From Gemmatimonadota bacterium (GTDB lineage Bacteria > Gemmatimonadota > Gemmatimonadetes > Gemmatimonadales > GWC2-71-9), in contig QHVC01000112.1 in the NCBI GenBank assembly GCA_003222205.1, positions 1 to 36,369 on the forward strand: a stretch of DNA of 36,369 bases. The letters are read 5' to 3'. The position numbers were made by a program, and so were the translations under genes. A model generated the notes under the pieces. It searched no databases. It was not told where the DNA came from and saw nothing but the letters and a program-made list of their open reading frames with translations. Positions 6,925 to 14,196 of the stretch are shown here, piece after piece; the first letter of the stretch is position 1, and every line of letters starts with the position of its first letter.

Positions 6925-7478
6925 GGCTGTTCGTCGCGCTCAACCTGCCGGATGTCGTCCGTCGCGCTCTGTGGGAGGCTGCGTCGGCGCTGCGCGACCG
7001 CGATTTCCCGATCAAGTGGGTCCGGCCCGAGGGTCTGCACCTGACGCTCAAGTTTCTCGGCGAAGTGGACGACGCCCGCGAGCGAGAGCTGCGGGATGCG
7101 CTCCAGCGCGCGGTCGCCGGCGGCAAGACCCTGCCACTCGTGCTCGGCGGCTTCGGTGTGTTCCCCGACTTCAGCCGGCCGCGGGTGGTGTGGGTCGGCG
7201 TCGCGCCGGACCCCGCGCTCGAACTCTTGCAGCACGGCGTGGAGCGGGAGTTCGGGCCCCTGGGGTTCCCCCCGGAGGGTCGTGCGTTCCGCCCTCATCT
7301 CACGCTGGGGCGAGCCGGCCGCGACGCCCGGGCGCGGGACTTCGAGGGGCTCGAGACCGCGCTGAGCGCGATGCGCTTCGAGGAGACGGTGGTGGTGGAG
7401 ACCCTCGATCTGATGCGCAGCACGCTCGAACGGGGCGGGGCGGTGTATCAGGTGCTACAACGTGAACGGCTGTCTTAA
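6921..7478 (+). CDS. thpR: RNA 2',3'-cyclic phosphodiesterase (LigT/2H family)
   Basis: 185 residues from GTG 6921, overlapping the larE stop. Both catalytic 2H motifs are intact: HLTL at 40-43 and HLTL at 126-129 (H-x-T/S-x), with typical spacing, plus the N-terminal RLFVALNLP strand. Enzymes of this family hydrolyse 2',3'-cyclic phosphate ends of RNA to 2'-phosphates. It is probably cytoplasmic. It is coupled to larE upstream and overlaps the next gene by 17 bases, so all are likely co-transcribed. No functional link to LarE is evident. Confidence 0.92.
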   Translation: MRLFVALNLPDVVRRALWEAASALRDRDFPIKWVRPEGLHLTLKFLGEVDDARERELRDALQRAVAGGKTLPLVLGGFGVFPDFSRPRVVWVGVAPDPALELLQHGVEREFGPLGFPPEGRAFRPHLTLGRAGRDARARDFEGLETALSAMRFEETVVVETLDLMRSTLERGGAVYQVLQRERLS

Positions 7479-8130
7479 GGGGCTGCTGAAGCTCGCCGGC
7501 CTGGCGCTCCTGGCGCTGGCCCTGCTCGCGGCGTGGTTCTACCGCGAGCCGATCCTGCGGACGGCCTCCCGGTGGCTCGGCCCGCACGGTACCGCATTGC
7601 CTCCGGTCGCCGACACGGCGGTGGGCGCGCCGACGCCGGCCGCGGTGGCGTCGGCCAAGGCCAAGCTGGCCTCCCTGGCCGGTTCCGGCGGCCCCGACTC
7701 GGTGGTGCTGTCGCCCAACGAGGTCGCGTCCCTGATCGGCGGTGGAGTGGACTGGACGGTGCGCAAGACGTTCGATTCGCTGCGCGTGGAGCTCCTGAAC
7801 GGGGCGATCGCGGTGCACGCCCGGCTCGACACCCGGCGGATGCCGCGGGAGGCATTGGGGGTCCTCGCCGGCGTGGTGCGGCCGGAAGAGCCGCTGCGCA
7901 TCGCCGGGCCGCTGGCCATCGCGCGGCCGGGGCTGGCGCGCTGGACCGTCCGCGAGCTCAGCGTTCGCGGCATTCCGGTTCCGGACGCCGTGATCAGACG
8001 CATCGCCCGGGACGTGGCGGGGGCGGACACCACGGGCGCGGTGCGGGTGGTGGTGGACCCGGCGGTCGCCGACGTGGCCGTCTCGCCGCTTGGTTTGGTG
8101 TGCTACCGCCGACGCCGGGGAACGTCGTGA
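7462..8130 (+). CDS. Membrane-anchored protein of unknown function
   Basis: 222 residues from GTG 7462, inside the end of thpR. One N-terminal hydrophobic helix (about 5-25, LKGLLKLAGLALLALALLAA) anchors it; the rest is probably periplasmic. A linker rich in Ala/Pro/Val (45-65) leads to a domain (about 75-210) containing LSPNEVASLIGGGV and VRELSVRGIPVPDAVI. The pattern of short strands, where an LSPNE-type segment precedes a ligand-like barrel, recalls lipid-binding-like families such as YpmS/DUF2140, but I cannot assign it. The stop overlaps the response-regulator GTG (GTGA), so it may be made in step with that regulator. Confidence 0.75.
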   Translation: MNGCLKGLLKLAGLALLALALLAAWFYREPILRTASRWLGPHGTALPPVADTAVGAPTPAAVASAKAKLASLAGSGGPDSVVLSPNEVASLIGGGVDWTVRKTFDSLRVELLNGAIAVHARLDTRRMPREALGVLAGVVRPEEPLRIAGPLAIARPGLARWTVRELSVRGIPVPDAVIRRIARDVAGADTTGAVRVVVDPAVADVAVSPLGLVCYRRRRGTS

Positions 8131-9518
8131 GCCGGCGCGTCCTGGTCGTCGACGACGAGAAGGGCATCCGCGAGGCCTTGAAGCAGGTCCTCGAGTTCGA
8201 GGGACTCGAGGTGCACACGTCGGCCTCCGGCTCCGAAGCCCTCAAGCTCTATCCCGAGATCCGCCCGCAGCTGGTGTTCCTCGACGTCAAGATGCAGGGG
8301 ATGGACGGGATCGAGACGCTGGCGCGGCTGCGCCAGCTCGACCCGCAGGCGGTCGTCGTCATGATCTCCGGCCACGGGACGATCCAGACCGCCGTGGAAG
8401 CCACGCAGCTCGGCGCCTACGACTTCCTCGAGAAGCCGCTCGACACCGACCGCATCCTGCTCACGCTGCGCAACTCGCTCCAGCACGTCGACCTCGCGAG
8501 CGAAAACGTGCGGCTCCGCGCCGAAGTGGAGGAGCAGTACGCGATCGTCGGGGCGAGCCGCGCGATCCGCGAGGTGATCGAGCGCATCGAGAAGGTGGCG
8601 CCCACTCCCGCGCGCGTGCTGATCACCGGGGAGAACGGCACGGGAAAGGAGCTGGTGGCGCGGGCGATCCACGCGCTGAGCCCGCGCGGGCGCGGCCCCT
8701 TTGTCGAGGTGAACTGCGCGGCGATCCCGGCGGAGCTGATCGAGAGCGAGCTCTTCGGGCACATGAAAGGCAGCTTTACCGGCGCCACGGCGGACCGCGC
8801 CGGCAAGTTCGAGCAGGCGGACGGCGGCACGCTGTTCCTCGACGAGATCGGGGACATGAGTCTCTCGGCCCAGGCCAAGGTACTGCGCGCGCTCCAGGAA
8901 GGGGTTGTGACGCGGGTCGGATCGGGGAAGGCGATCACGGTGGACGTGCGCGTCATCGCCGCGACCAATAAGAACCTCGACCAGGAAATCCGGGAGGGGC
9001 GGTTCCGCGAGGACCTGCTGTACCGCCTCAACGTCGTCCCGATCCACGTGCCGCCGCTGCGCGAGCGCGCCGGCGACGTTCCGGGGCTGGTGCAGCACTT
9101 TTGCGATCAGCTCACCCAGCGGGCGGGCCTGCCGCCGCGGAGCTTCGCGACCTCCGCCCTGAAGCGCCTCCAGACCCACGAGTGGCCCGGGAACATCCGC
9201 GAGCTCCGCAACGCGGTAGAGCGCCTGCTGATTCTGGCGGCGGGGCCGGAGGTGGGCGAGACGGATGTGCAGCGGCTCGTGGGGGCGGGTACGCTGGGCC
9301 GAGGACCCGGCGCCGGCGGCGGGGAGCTCCACGGCGACGCGGACTGGCTGCGGGTGGGAACCTTCGAAGAGTTCAAGCAAGCGGCCGAGCGGGCGTACCT
9401 GCTCGCCAAGCTCAAGGAGAACGACTGGAACGTCTCCGAAACGGCGCGCACATTGGAGATGCCGCGGAGCAACCTGTACAAGAAGATCGAGCGCTACCGG
9501 CTGGCGCGGGAGGCGTAG
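8127..9518 (+). CDS. NtrC-family sigma-54-dependent response regulator
   Basis: 463 residues from GTG 8127. The receiver domain (1-120) has the acidic pair Asp9/Asp10, phospho-acceptor Asp53, Ser81 and Lys103. The AAA+ domain (about 140-375) has Walker A GENGTGKE (168-175), Walker B LFLDE (236-240) and the sigma-54 contact loop as GSFTGA (215-220) instead of the usual GAFTGA. The C-terminal Fis-type helix-turn-helix covers about 425-460 (NVSETARTLEMPRSNLYKKI). It should be phosphorylated by a histidine kinase and open sigma-54 promoters. No histidine kinase or rpoN is in the window, so its partner lies elsewhere. It starts on the stop of the anchored protein and ends one base into the next gene. 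The longer frame upstream lacks the receiver start and is not used. Confidence 0.95.
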   Translation: MSRRVLVVDDEKGIREALKQVLEFEGLEVHTSASGSEALKLYPEIRPQLVFLDVKMQGMDGIETLARLRQLDPQAVVVMISGHGTIQTAVEATQLGAYDFLEKPLDTDRILLTLRNSLQHVDLASENVRLRAEVEEQYAIVGASRAIREVIERIEKVAPTPARVLITGENGTGKELVARAIHALSPRGRGPFVEVNCAAIPAELIESELFGHMKGSFTGATADRAGKFEQADGGTLFLDEIGDMSLSAQAKVLRALQEGVVTRVGSGKAITVDVRVIAATNKNLDQEIREGRFREDLLYRLNVVPIHVPPLRERAGDVPGLVQHFCDQLTQRAGLPPRSFATSALKRLQTHEWPGNIRELRNAVERLLILAAGPEVGETDVQRLVGAGTLGRGPGAGGGELHGDADWLRVGTFEEFKQAAERAYLLAKLKENDWNVSETARTLEMPRSNLYKKIERYRLAREA

Positions 9519-10003
9519 TGGCGGATAAGGAGAAGGAGCGGGACTGGGACAAGGAGATGAAAGAGGTGGACAAGCTGCTGGCGAAGCTGCCGGCCGCCGA
9601 TCCCTACCTCGGGAGCGCGCCCACCGTCCGCAGGCCCGCCGCGCACGCGCCCGTGGTCGCGCCCGGCGGCGCGCCCACCCGCGCGCACGAGAAGGTCGGC
9701 ACGTGGCTCCGCGTGGGGCTGGGCGTGCTGCTGGCGCTCGGCATGGCGGGGTGGCCCTATTCCCACCAGTGCGGGCTGCGGTTGATCTTCTATATGATCG
9801 GGGTGGGGACCGTGGTGGTGGCCGGGATGTGGAGCGCCCTGTCTTCTTGGAAGCGGCGGCTGGGCCTCGCCCACGTGGTGTCGCTCGTGGTTACGTTGTG
9901 GGGCCTCGCGCTCGCCGCGGGTGTCCTGCTGCCCCGGGTGGGCGTCACGACGCCGGCGGCCATTTGGCTCTGCCCCGAGCCGCCGGCGGCCCCGGGCCGC
10001 TGA
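9518..10003 (+). CDS. Small multi-pass membrane protein, unknown function
   Basis: 161 residues from GTG 9518, which shares one base with the regulator stop (TAGTG). The N-terminus is charged and helical (ADKEKERDWDKEMKEVDKLL), then Pro/Ala-rich to about residue 60. Three hydrophobic helices follow (about 66-82, 87-106, 115-138), and the C-terminus contains a lone Cys in WLCPEPP. No known family is recognised. The tight coupling to the sigma-54 regulator suggests co-expression, perhaps a small accessory membrane protein. The GC-rich third positions support it as a real gene. Confidence 0.75.
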   Translation: MADKEKERDWDKEMKEVDKLLAKLPAADPYLGSAPTVRRPAAHAPVVAPGGAPTRAHEKVGTWLRVGLGVLLALGMAGWPYSHQCGLRLIFYMIGVGTVVVAGMWSALSSWKRRLGLAHVVSLVVTLWGLALAAGVLLPRVGVTTPAAIWLCPEPPAAPGR

Positions 10004-10029
10004 CGCCTTCAACCGACGACCGACAATCG

Positions 10030-11517
10030 ATGCCCGAACACTTCAAGAACTTCATCGCCGGCGACTGGGCCGCCCCCACGAGCGGCGAATACTTCGAGAA
10101 CCGCAACCCGGCGGACCAGAACGATCTGATCGGGTTGTTCCCCCGCTCGGCGCCGACGGACATGCAGCGGGCGATCGCCTCGGCGCAGCGCGGGTTCGCG
10201 CGCTGGTCGAAGACGCCGGCGCCCGTCCGCGGCCAGGTGCTGCAGCGCGTCGGCCAGCTGCTGGTCGAGCGCAAGGAGCAGATCGCGCGGGCGATGACGC
10301 GGGAGATGGGGAAGGTGCTCGCCGAGACCCGCGGCGACGTGCAGGAGGGCATCGACACCGCCTTCTACGCCGCAACGGAGGGACGGCGGCTGTTCGGCCG
10401 CGTGGTGCCGTCCGAGCTGCGCCACAAGTGGGCGATGAGCTACCGCCGGCCGATCGGCGTCACGGGGCTGATCACGCCGTTCAACTTCCCGCTCGCGATT
10501 CCGACGTGGAAAATGTTTCCGGCGCTGCTGTGCGGGAACGCTGTGATCTTCAAGCCCGCCGAGGACGTCCCCCACACCGCCCATCTCCTGGTCGAGGTGC
10601 TGCTGGAGGCGGGCCTGCCACCGGAGGTGGTGCAGCTGGTACACGGGCAAGGGTCGGTCGTGGGACGCGCGATGGTCGAGCACGAGGGCGTTCCCGTCAT
10701 CTCGTTCACGGGCTCCACCGAAACCGGCGCGGTGCTCGGCGCGACCTGCGGCCGACTGCACAAGCGGCTGTCGCTGGAGATGGGGGGCAAGAACGCGATG
10801 ATCGTGATGGATGACGCCGACCTGGATCTCGCGCTCGACGGCGTGCTGTGGGGGGCGTTCGGGACCACCGGGCAGCGCTGTACCGCCACGAGCCGTCTGA
10901 TCCTTCACGAGAAGATCCACGACCGTTTCGTGACGATGCTGTGCGATCGCGCCGGCAAGCTGCGGCTCGGTCCGGGGCTGGACGACAAGACCGAGGTGGG
11001 ACCGCTGATCCACGAGGAGGCGCGCCAGAAGGTGGACGCCTACGTCGGGATCGCCAAGGAGGAGGGGGCGGCCGTCGTGCTCGGCGGCCGGACGCCGGGC
11101 GAGAAACGGCTCGAGTGCGGCTGGTTCTACGAGCCGACGGTGTTCGCGGGCGTGAAGCCGGGGATGCGCGTGGAGCAGGAGGAGATCTTCGGGCCCGCGC
11201 TCTCGGTGATCAAGGTGGGATCGCTGGACCAGGCGATCAAGGTCAACAACGGCGTGAAGTACGGCCTCTCCAGCTCGCTGTACACCCGCGACGTGAACGG
11301 GGCGTTTCGGGCGATGGAGGAGCTCGACAACGGGATCACCTACGTCAACGCTCCGACGATCGGCGCCGAGGCGCACTTGCCGTTCGGGGGGGTGAAGCAG
11401 ACCGGGAACGGCCACCGCGAGGGCGGCTGGGAGGTTTACGACTTCTACTCGGAGACCAAGGTGGTCTACGTCGACTACTCCGGGAGGCTGCAGCGGGCCC
11501 AGATCGACACGGAATAA
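10030..11517 (+). CDS. NAD(P)-dependent aldehyde dehydrogenase
   Basis: 495 residues from ATG 10030. It has all catalytic landmarks of the ALDH superfamily: Asn152 in TPFNFPLA, Glu250 in LEMGGKN and nucleophile Cys284 in GQRCTATSR, plus the FTGSTETG nucleotide-binding turn and a C-terminal GAEAHLPFGGVKQTGNGHRE signature close to semialdehyde-type members (alpha-aminoadipic or 2-ketoglutaric semialdehyde dehydrogenases). It oxidises an aldehyde to its acid in the cytoplasm; the exact substrate cannot be told from sequence. It begins 26 bases after the small membrane protein and is followed by the strongest terminator-like structure in the window. No clear Shine-Dalgarno precedes the ATG. Confidence 0.95.
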   Translation: MPEHFKNFIAGDWAAPTSGEYFENRNPADQNDLIGLFPRSAPTDMQRAIASAQRGFARWSKTPAPVRGQVLQRVGQLLVERKEQIARAMTREMGKVLAETRGDVQEGIDTAFYAATEGRRLFGRVVPSELRHKWAMSYRRPIGVTGLITPFNFPLAIPTWKMFPALLCGNAVIFKPAEDVPHTAHLLVEVLLEAGLPPEVVQLVHGQGSVVGRAMVEHEGVPVISFTGSTETGAVLGATCGRLHKRLSLEMGGKNAMIVMDDADLDLALDGVLWGAFGTTGQRCTATSRLILHEKIHDRFVTMLCDRAGKLRLGPGLDDKTEVGPLIHEEARQKVDAYVGIAKEEGAAVVLGGRTPGEKRLECGWFYEPTVFAGVKPGMRVEQEEIFGPALSVIKVGSLDQAIKVNNGVKYGLSSSLYTRDVNGAFRAMEELDNGITYVNAPTIGAEAHLPFGGVKQTGNGHREGGWEVYDFYSETKVVYVDYSGRLQRAQIDTE

Positions 11518-11520
11518 CAG

Positions 11521-11611
11521 AGACGGGCAGAGTCGGGCAGGGACGGGCAGGGACGGACGCGGTTGACGTCACCGGCCCGACTCCGTCCGACTCCGCCCGA
11601 CTGTTTTTTTT
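11521..11611 (+). terminator. Terminator-like inverted repeat made of decamer tandem repeats
   Basis: Arm 1 (11521-11558) consists of tandem decamers of the type GGACGGGCAG/AGTCGGGCAG. Arm 2 (11574-11603) carries the complement as CCGACTCCGC-type units. AGTCGGGC (11531-11538) pairs exactly with GCCCGACT (11595-11602), followed by eight T residues (11604-11611), which fits a rho-independent terminator for the aldehyde dehydrogenase run. The long loop of about 56 bases is unusual. It is structurally like the elements at 4327, 13600 and 21186. Confidence 0.7.
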
Positions 11612-11669
11612 GATCCCGCTCGCACGAATCCGGTGACACACCATACCTCCGGGGGCGCTACGGTCCCCC

Positions 11670-11915
11670 GTGCCCCACGAGTCCCTCCTCGTCGTCCTGA
11701 GCGCCGGCGGCTCGCCGCTCGACGCCGACTCCCTCAGCGAGCTCTCCGGGGTCGTCGTCACCTGGTTGCGGGAGGAGCGGGAGGCGGAGGCGGCGTGTCT
11801 CGCCGCCTGTGTCCGGCACGACGACCCGCCGGGCGAGTTCCGAGACCGGGTTAGGCGCTGGGGGCGTGCCCGGGGATGGGCGGTGACCGTTGCGCCGTAC
11901 CGCCACCGTTGCTAA
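11670..11915 (+). CDS. Small hypothetical protein before lepB
   Basis: 81 residues from GTG 11670 (PHESLLVVLSAGG to VAPYRHRC). Third codon positions are almost all G or C, as in genuine genes here, while the overlapping frames do not show this. There is no signal peptide or membrane span; a helical, Glu/Arg/Ala-rich stretch is central, and cysteines sit at about 43, 47 and 81. The start codon lies in the 3' arm of a small CGGGGG/CCCCCG hairpin (11650-11670), and no Shine-Dalgarno is seen, so the exact start is uncertain. It ends 10 bases before the lepB ATG. The family is not recognised. Confidence 0.5.
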   Translation: MPHESLLVVLSAGGSPLDADSLSELSGVVVTWLREEREAEAACLAACVRHDDPPGEFRDRVRRWGRARGWAVTVAPYRHRC

Positions 11916-11925
11916 CGTAAACTAC

Positions 11926-12696
11926 ATGCATGAGTTGGGGGCCACCCAGGCGGTTCCCGGCGCGCAGCACTTGCCGGCGGGCCCCACGACCCCCGAAAAA
12001 CGGCGCTCCACGCTCGCGCGCTGGTTCGATAGCTGGATGCGCATGCTGGGGATGGCGCTGGTCCTCTTCCTCCTCATCCACACCTTTCTCATCGAAGCGT
12101 TTCACATCCCCACCGGGAGCATGGAGCACACGCTGCTCCCCGGCGACTTCCTGTTCGTGAACAAGGCCATCTACGGCGCTCAGATCCCGGGGACGCACAC
12201 GCGGCTGCCAGCGTTCGGAACGCCGCGGCGGGGCGACGTCGTCGTATTCCCGTTTCCGCGCAACCCGGAGCAGACGTTCGTCAAGCGCGTGGTCGGCGTA
12301 CCGGGCGATACCGTGGCGATGCGCGACGGCCATATGGTCGTCAACGACACCGCGCTCGCCGAGCCGTACGTGCAACGCGTGGACTCCGCGCACGACGCCT
12401 GGGATCCGGAGTTCGGCTGGCAGCGCCCCTTCTTCGTCGGTCTGAACGACGATCCGCGACGCGCGCACCCGACCCGGGACAACTGGGGGCCGCTGCTGGT
12501 GCCGCCGGGGAAGTACTTCGTCTTGGGCGACAACCGCGACAAGTCGTTCGACTCGCGCTACTGGGGCTTCGTGGACGCGGCGGCCATCAAGGGGCGACCG
12601 CTCGTGGTGTATTTCAGTTACGATGGGACGGCGGGCGACCCGCTGCCCTGGCTGACCGACATCCGCTGGAGCCGCCTCGGCTCGGTGATCCGCTGA
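11926..12696 (+). CDS. lepB: Signal peptidase I
   Basis: 256 residues. After a short cytoplasmic N-terminus there is one hydrophobic helix (about 38-57) and then a periplasmic catalytic domain. The nucleophile is Ser65 in HIPTGSMEHTL, the general base Lys120 in FVKRVVGVPGD, and the GDNRDKSFDSR box E is present. It removes signal peptides of exported proteins. ATG 11926 was chosen because it gives the usual length; an upstream in-frame TTG at 11890 would add 12 residues. The upstream sequence (GCTAACGTAAACTAC) has no Shine-Dalgarno and may be leaderless. Sigma factor and lepB are adjacent but 43 bases apart. Confidence 0.95.
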   Translation: MHELGATQAVPGAQHLPAGPTTPEKRRSTLARWFDSWMRMLGMALVLFLLIHTFLIEAFHIPTGSMEHTLLPGDFLFVNKAIYGAQIPGTHTRLPAFGTPRRGDVVVFPFPRNPEQTFVKRVVGVPGDTVAMRDGHMVVNDTALAEPYVQRVDSAHDAWDPEFGWQRPFFVGLNDDPRRAHPTRDNWGPLLVPPGKYFVLGDNRDKSFDSRYWGFVDAAAIKGRPLVVYFSYDGTAGDPLPWLTDIRWSRLGSVIR

Positions 12697-12739
12697 TCCG
12701 GCTGGCAGAGGTCTCGCTTCCGAGGGGAGTGCTCACGCC

Positions 12740-13597
12740 ATGCGCCTGAACACGGCGAAACGCGCCTCGTTCGACGAAGGCTCGCTGGATCAGTACCTGC
12801 GGGAGATCAGCCAGTACCCTCTCATCACCCGCGAAGAGGAGGTCGCGCTCGCGCAACGCATCCGCACCGGCGAGGAGGAAGCGCTCGACAAACTGGTGCG
12901 GTCCAACCTCCGGTTCGTCGTGTCGGTGGCGAAAAAGTATCAGAACCAGGGCGTCGCGCTCTCGGACCTGATCAACGAGGGCAACCTCGGCCTGATCCGC
13001 GCCGCGCACAAGTTCGACGAGACCAAGGGCATCAAGTTCATCTCCTACGCCGTGTGGTGGATCCGTCAGGCGATTCTCCAGGCCCTCGCCGAGCAATCGC
13101 GCATCGTGCGCGTGCCCCTGAACCGCGCCGGCACGCTGCACCGGATCGGCAAGCGGTCCTCGGCGCTGCTCCAGGAGCTGGGGCGGGAACCCACGGTCGA
13201 AGAGATCGCCGAGGGGATGGACATCTCCCAAGAGGAAGTCGCCAAGACGCTCTCGATCTCGCAGGCGCATCTCTCCCTCGACGCCCCACTGACGCCCGGC
13301 GAGGACAACAAGCTGCTTGACTACCTCCCCGACACCACGAACCCCGGCCCCGACGACGAGATCTTCGAGCACGCCCTCACCGAGTCCATCGAGAAGGTGT
13401 TGGGGACGCTCAAGGACCGCGAGGCCAAAATCCTGCGCCTGTACTTCGGGTTGGAGGGCCAGGACCCGATGACCCTCGAGGAGATCGGCTCGCAGCTCGG
13501 CATCACGCGGGAACGGGTGCGCCAGATCAAGGAAAAGGCGCTGGCCCGCCTGCGGCACATTTCGCGGGCGCGGGCGCTCGACAGCTTCCTGACCTAA
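12740..13597 (+). CDS. rpoD: Primary-type sigma-70 factor (RpoD/SigA), short form without region 1.1
   Basis: 285 residues; the start ATG 12740 is preceded by a GAGGGGAG Shine-Dalgarno. Region 1.2 begins at about 14 (GSLDQYLREIS), region 2 at about 50-120 (LINEGNLGLIRA, then the -10-reading helix FISYAVWWIRQAILQAL), region 3 at about 125-200 and region 4.2 at about 245-275 (MTLEEIGSQLGITRERVRQIKEKAL). The absence of region 1.1 and of a non-conserved insert matches the roughly 287-residue primary sigma factors of Bacteroidetes and relatives, which supports an FCB-group origin. It could also be an alternative group-2 factor; the good region 2.4 favours the housekeeping role. Confidence 0.93.
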   Translation: MRLNTAKRASFDEGSLDQYLREISQYPLITREEEVALAQRIRTGEEEALDKLVRSNLRFVVSVAKKYQNQGVALSDLINEGNLGLIRAAHKFDETKGIKFISYAVWWIRQAILQALAEQSRIVRVPLNRAGTLHRIGKRSSALLQELGREPTVEEIAEGMDISQEEVAKTLSISQAHLSLDAPLTPGEDNKLLDYLPDTTNPGPDDEIFEHALTESIEKVLGTLKDREAKILRLYFGLEGQDPMTLEEIGSQLGITRERVRQIKEKALARLRHISRARALDSFLT

Positions 13598-13599
13598 CC

Positions 13600-13678
13600 G
13601 GGGACGGAGGGGAGTGGGGGCGTGGGCGTTTCGCACCGCAGCGCCCACGCCCCCCCACCCCCACGTCCCCGCGTCCCT
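13600..13678. repeat. G-rich/C-rich inverted repeat between the sigma gene and yajQ
   Basis: The left arm (13600-13628) is G-rich and the right arm (13642-13678) its near-complement. CGTGGGCG (13621-13628) pairs exactly with CGCCCACG (13642-13649) around a 13-base loop, and the stem continues with G-runs against C-runs. A short T-rich stretch follows only after 13680. It may act as terminator for the sigma gene. The repeated GGGGACG/GTGGGGG units make it comparable to the other inverted elements. Confidence 0.65.
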
Positions 13679-13692
13679 GTATCTTTCCCGCC

Positions 13693-14196
13693 ATGCCAGG
13701 CCTTGCTTCCTTCGACGTCTCCACCGGTGCCGACCTCCAGGAAGTCGACAACGCCGTGAACCAGGCCACGAAGGAAGTCGTCCAGCGCTACGACTTCAAA
13801 GGCTCCAAGGCGGCGATCGCGTTCGACCGGCCCAAGGCCACCCTGACCCTCGTCGCGGATGACGACTTCCGGATGAAGGCTTTGTTCGACGTCCTCCAGG
13901 GCAAACTCGTCAAGCGAGGCGTGTCGTTGAAGAACCTCGAGCTGGGCGAGGTCACGCCCGCGGCGGGCGACACGGTGCGTCGGGAGATCAAGCTCACGCA
14001 GGGCATCCCGCAGGAGAAGGCGAAAGCGATCGTCAAGGCGCTCAAGGACAGGAAGTTCAAGAAGGCCCAGGCCTCGATTCAGGGCGCGGAGATCCGCGTG
14101 CAGTCGCCGTCGAAGGACGAGCTGCAGGAGGTCATCGCGTTCCTGCGCGCCCAGGACTTCGGCATCGAGCTGAAGTTCGGCAACTACCGCGGATGA
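13693..14196 (+). CDS. yajQ: YajQ-family nucleotide/cyclic-di-GMP-binding protein
   Basis: 167 residues, the usual length. The start MPGLASFDVSTGADLQEVDNAV and the motif RYDFKGSKAAI are diagnostic, and the C-terminal FGIELKFGNYRG closes the second ferredoxin-like domain. Family members bind cyclic-di-GMP or RNA and act as regulatory effectors in several bacteria; the effect here is unknown. The stop overlaps the rimO ATG by four bases (ATGA), opening a long overlapping run that reaches 21187. Confidence 0.95.
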   Translation: MPGLASFDVSTGADLQEVDNAVNQATKEVVQRYDFKGSKAAIAFDRPKATLTLVADDDFRMKALFDVLQGKLVKRGVSLKNLELGEVTPAAGDTVRREIKLTQGIPQEKAKAIVKALKDRKFKKAQASIQGAEIRVQSPSKDELQEVIAFLRAQDFGIELKFGNYRG

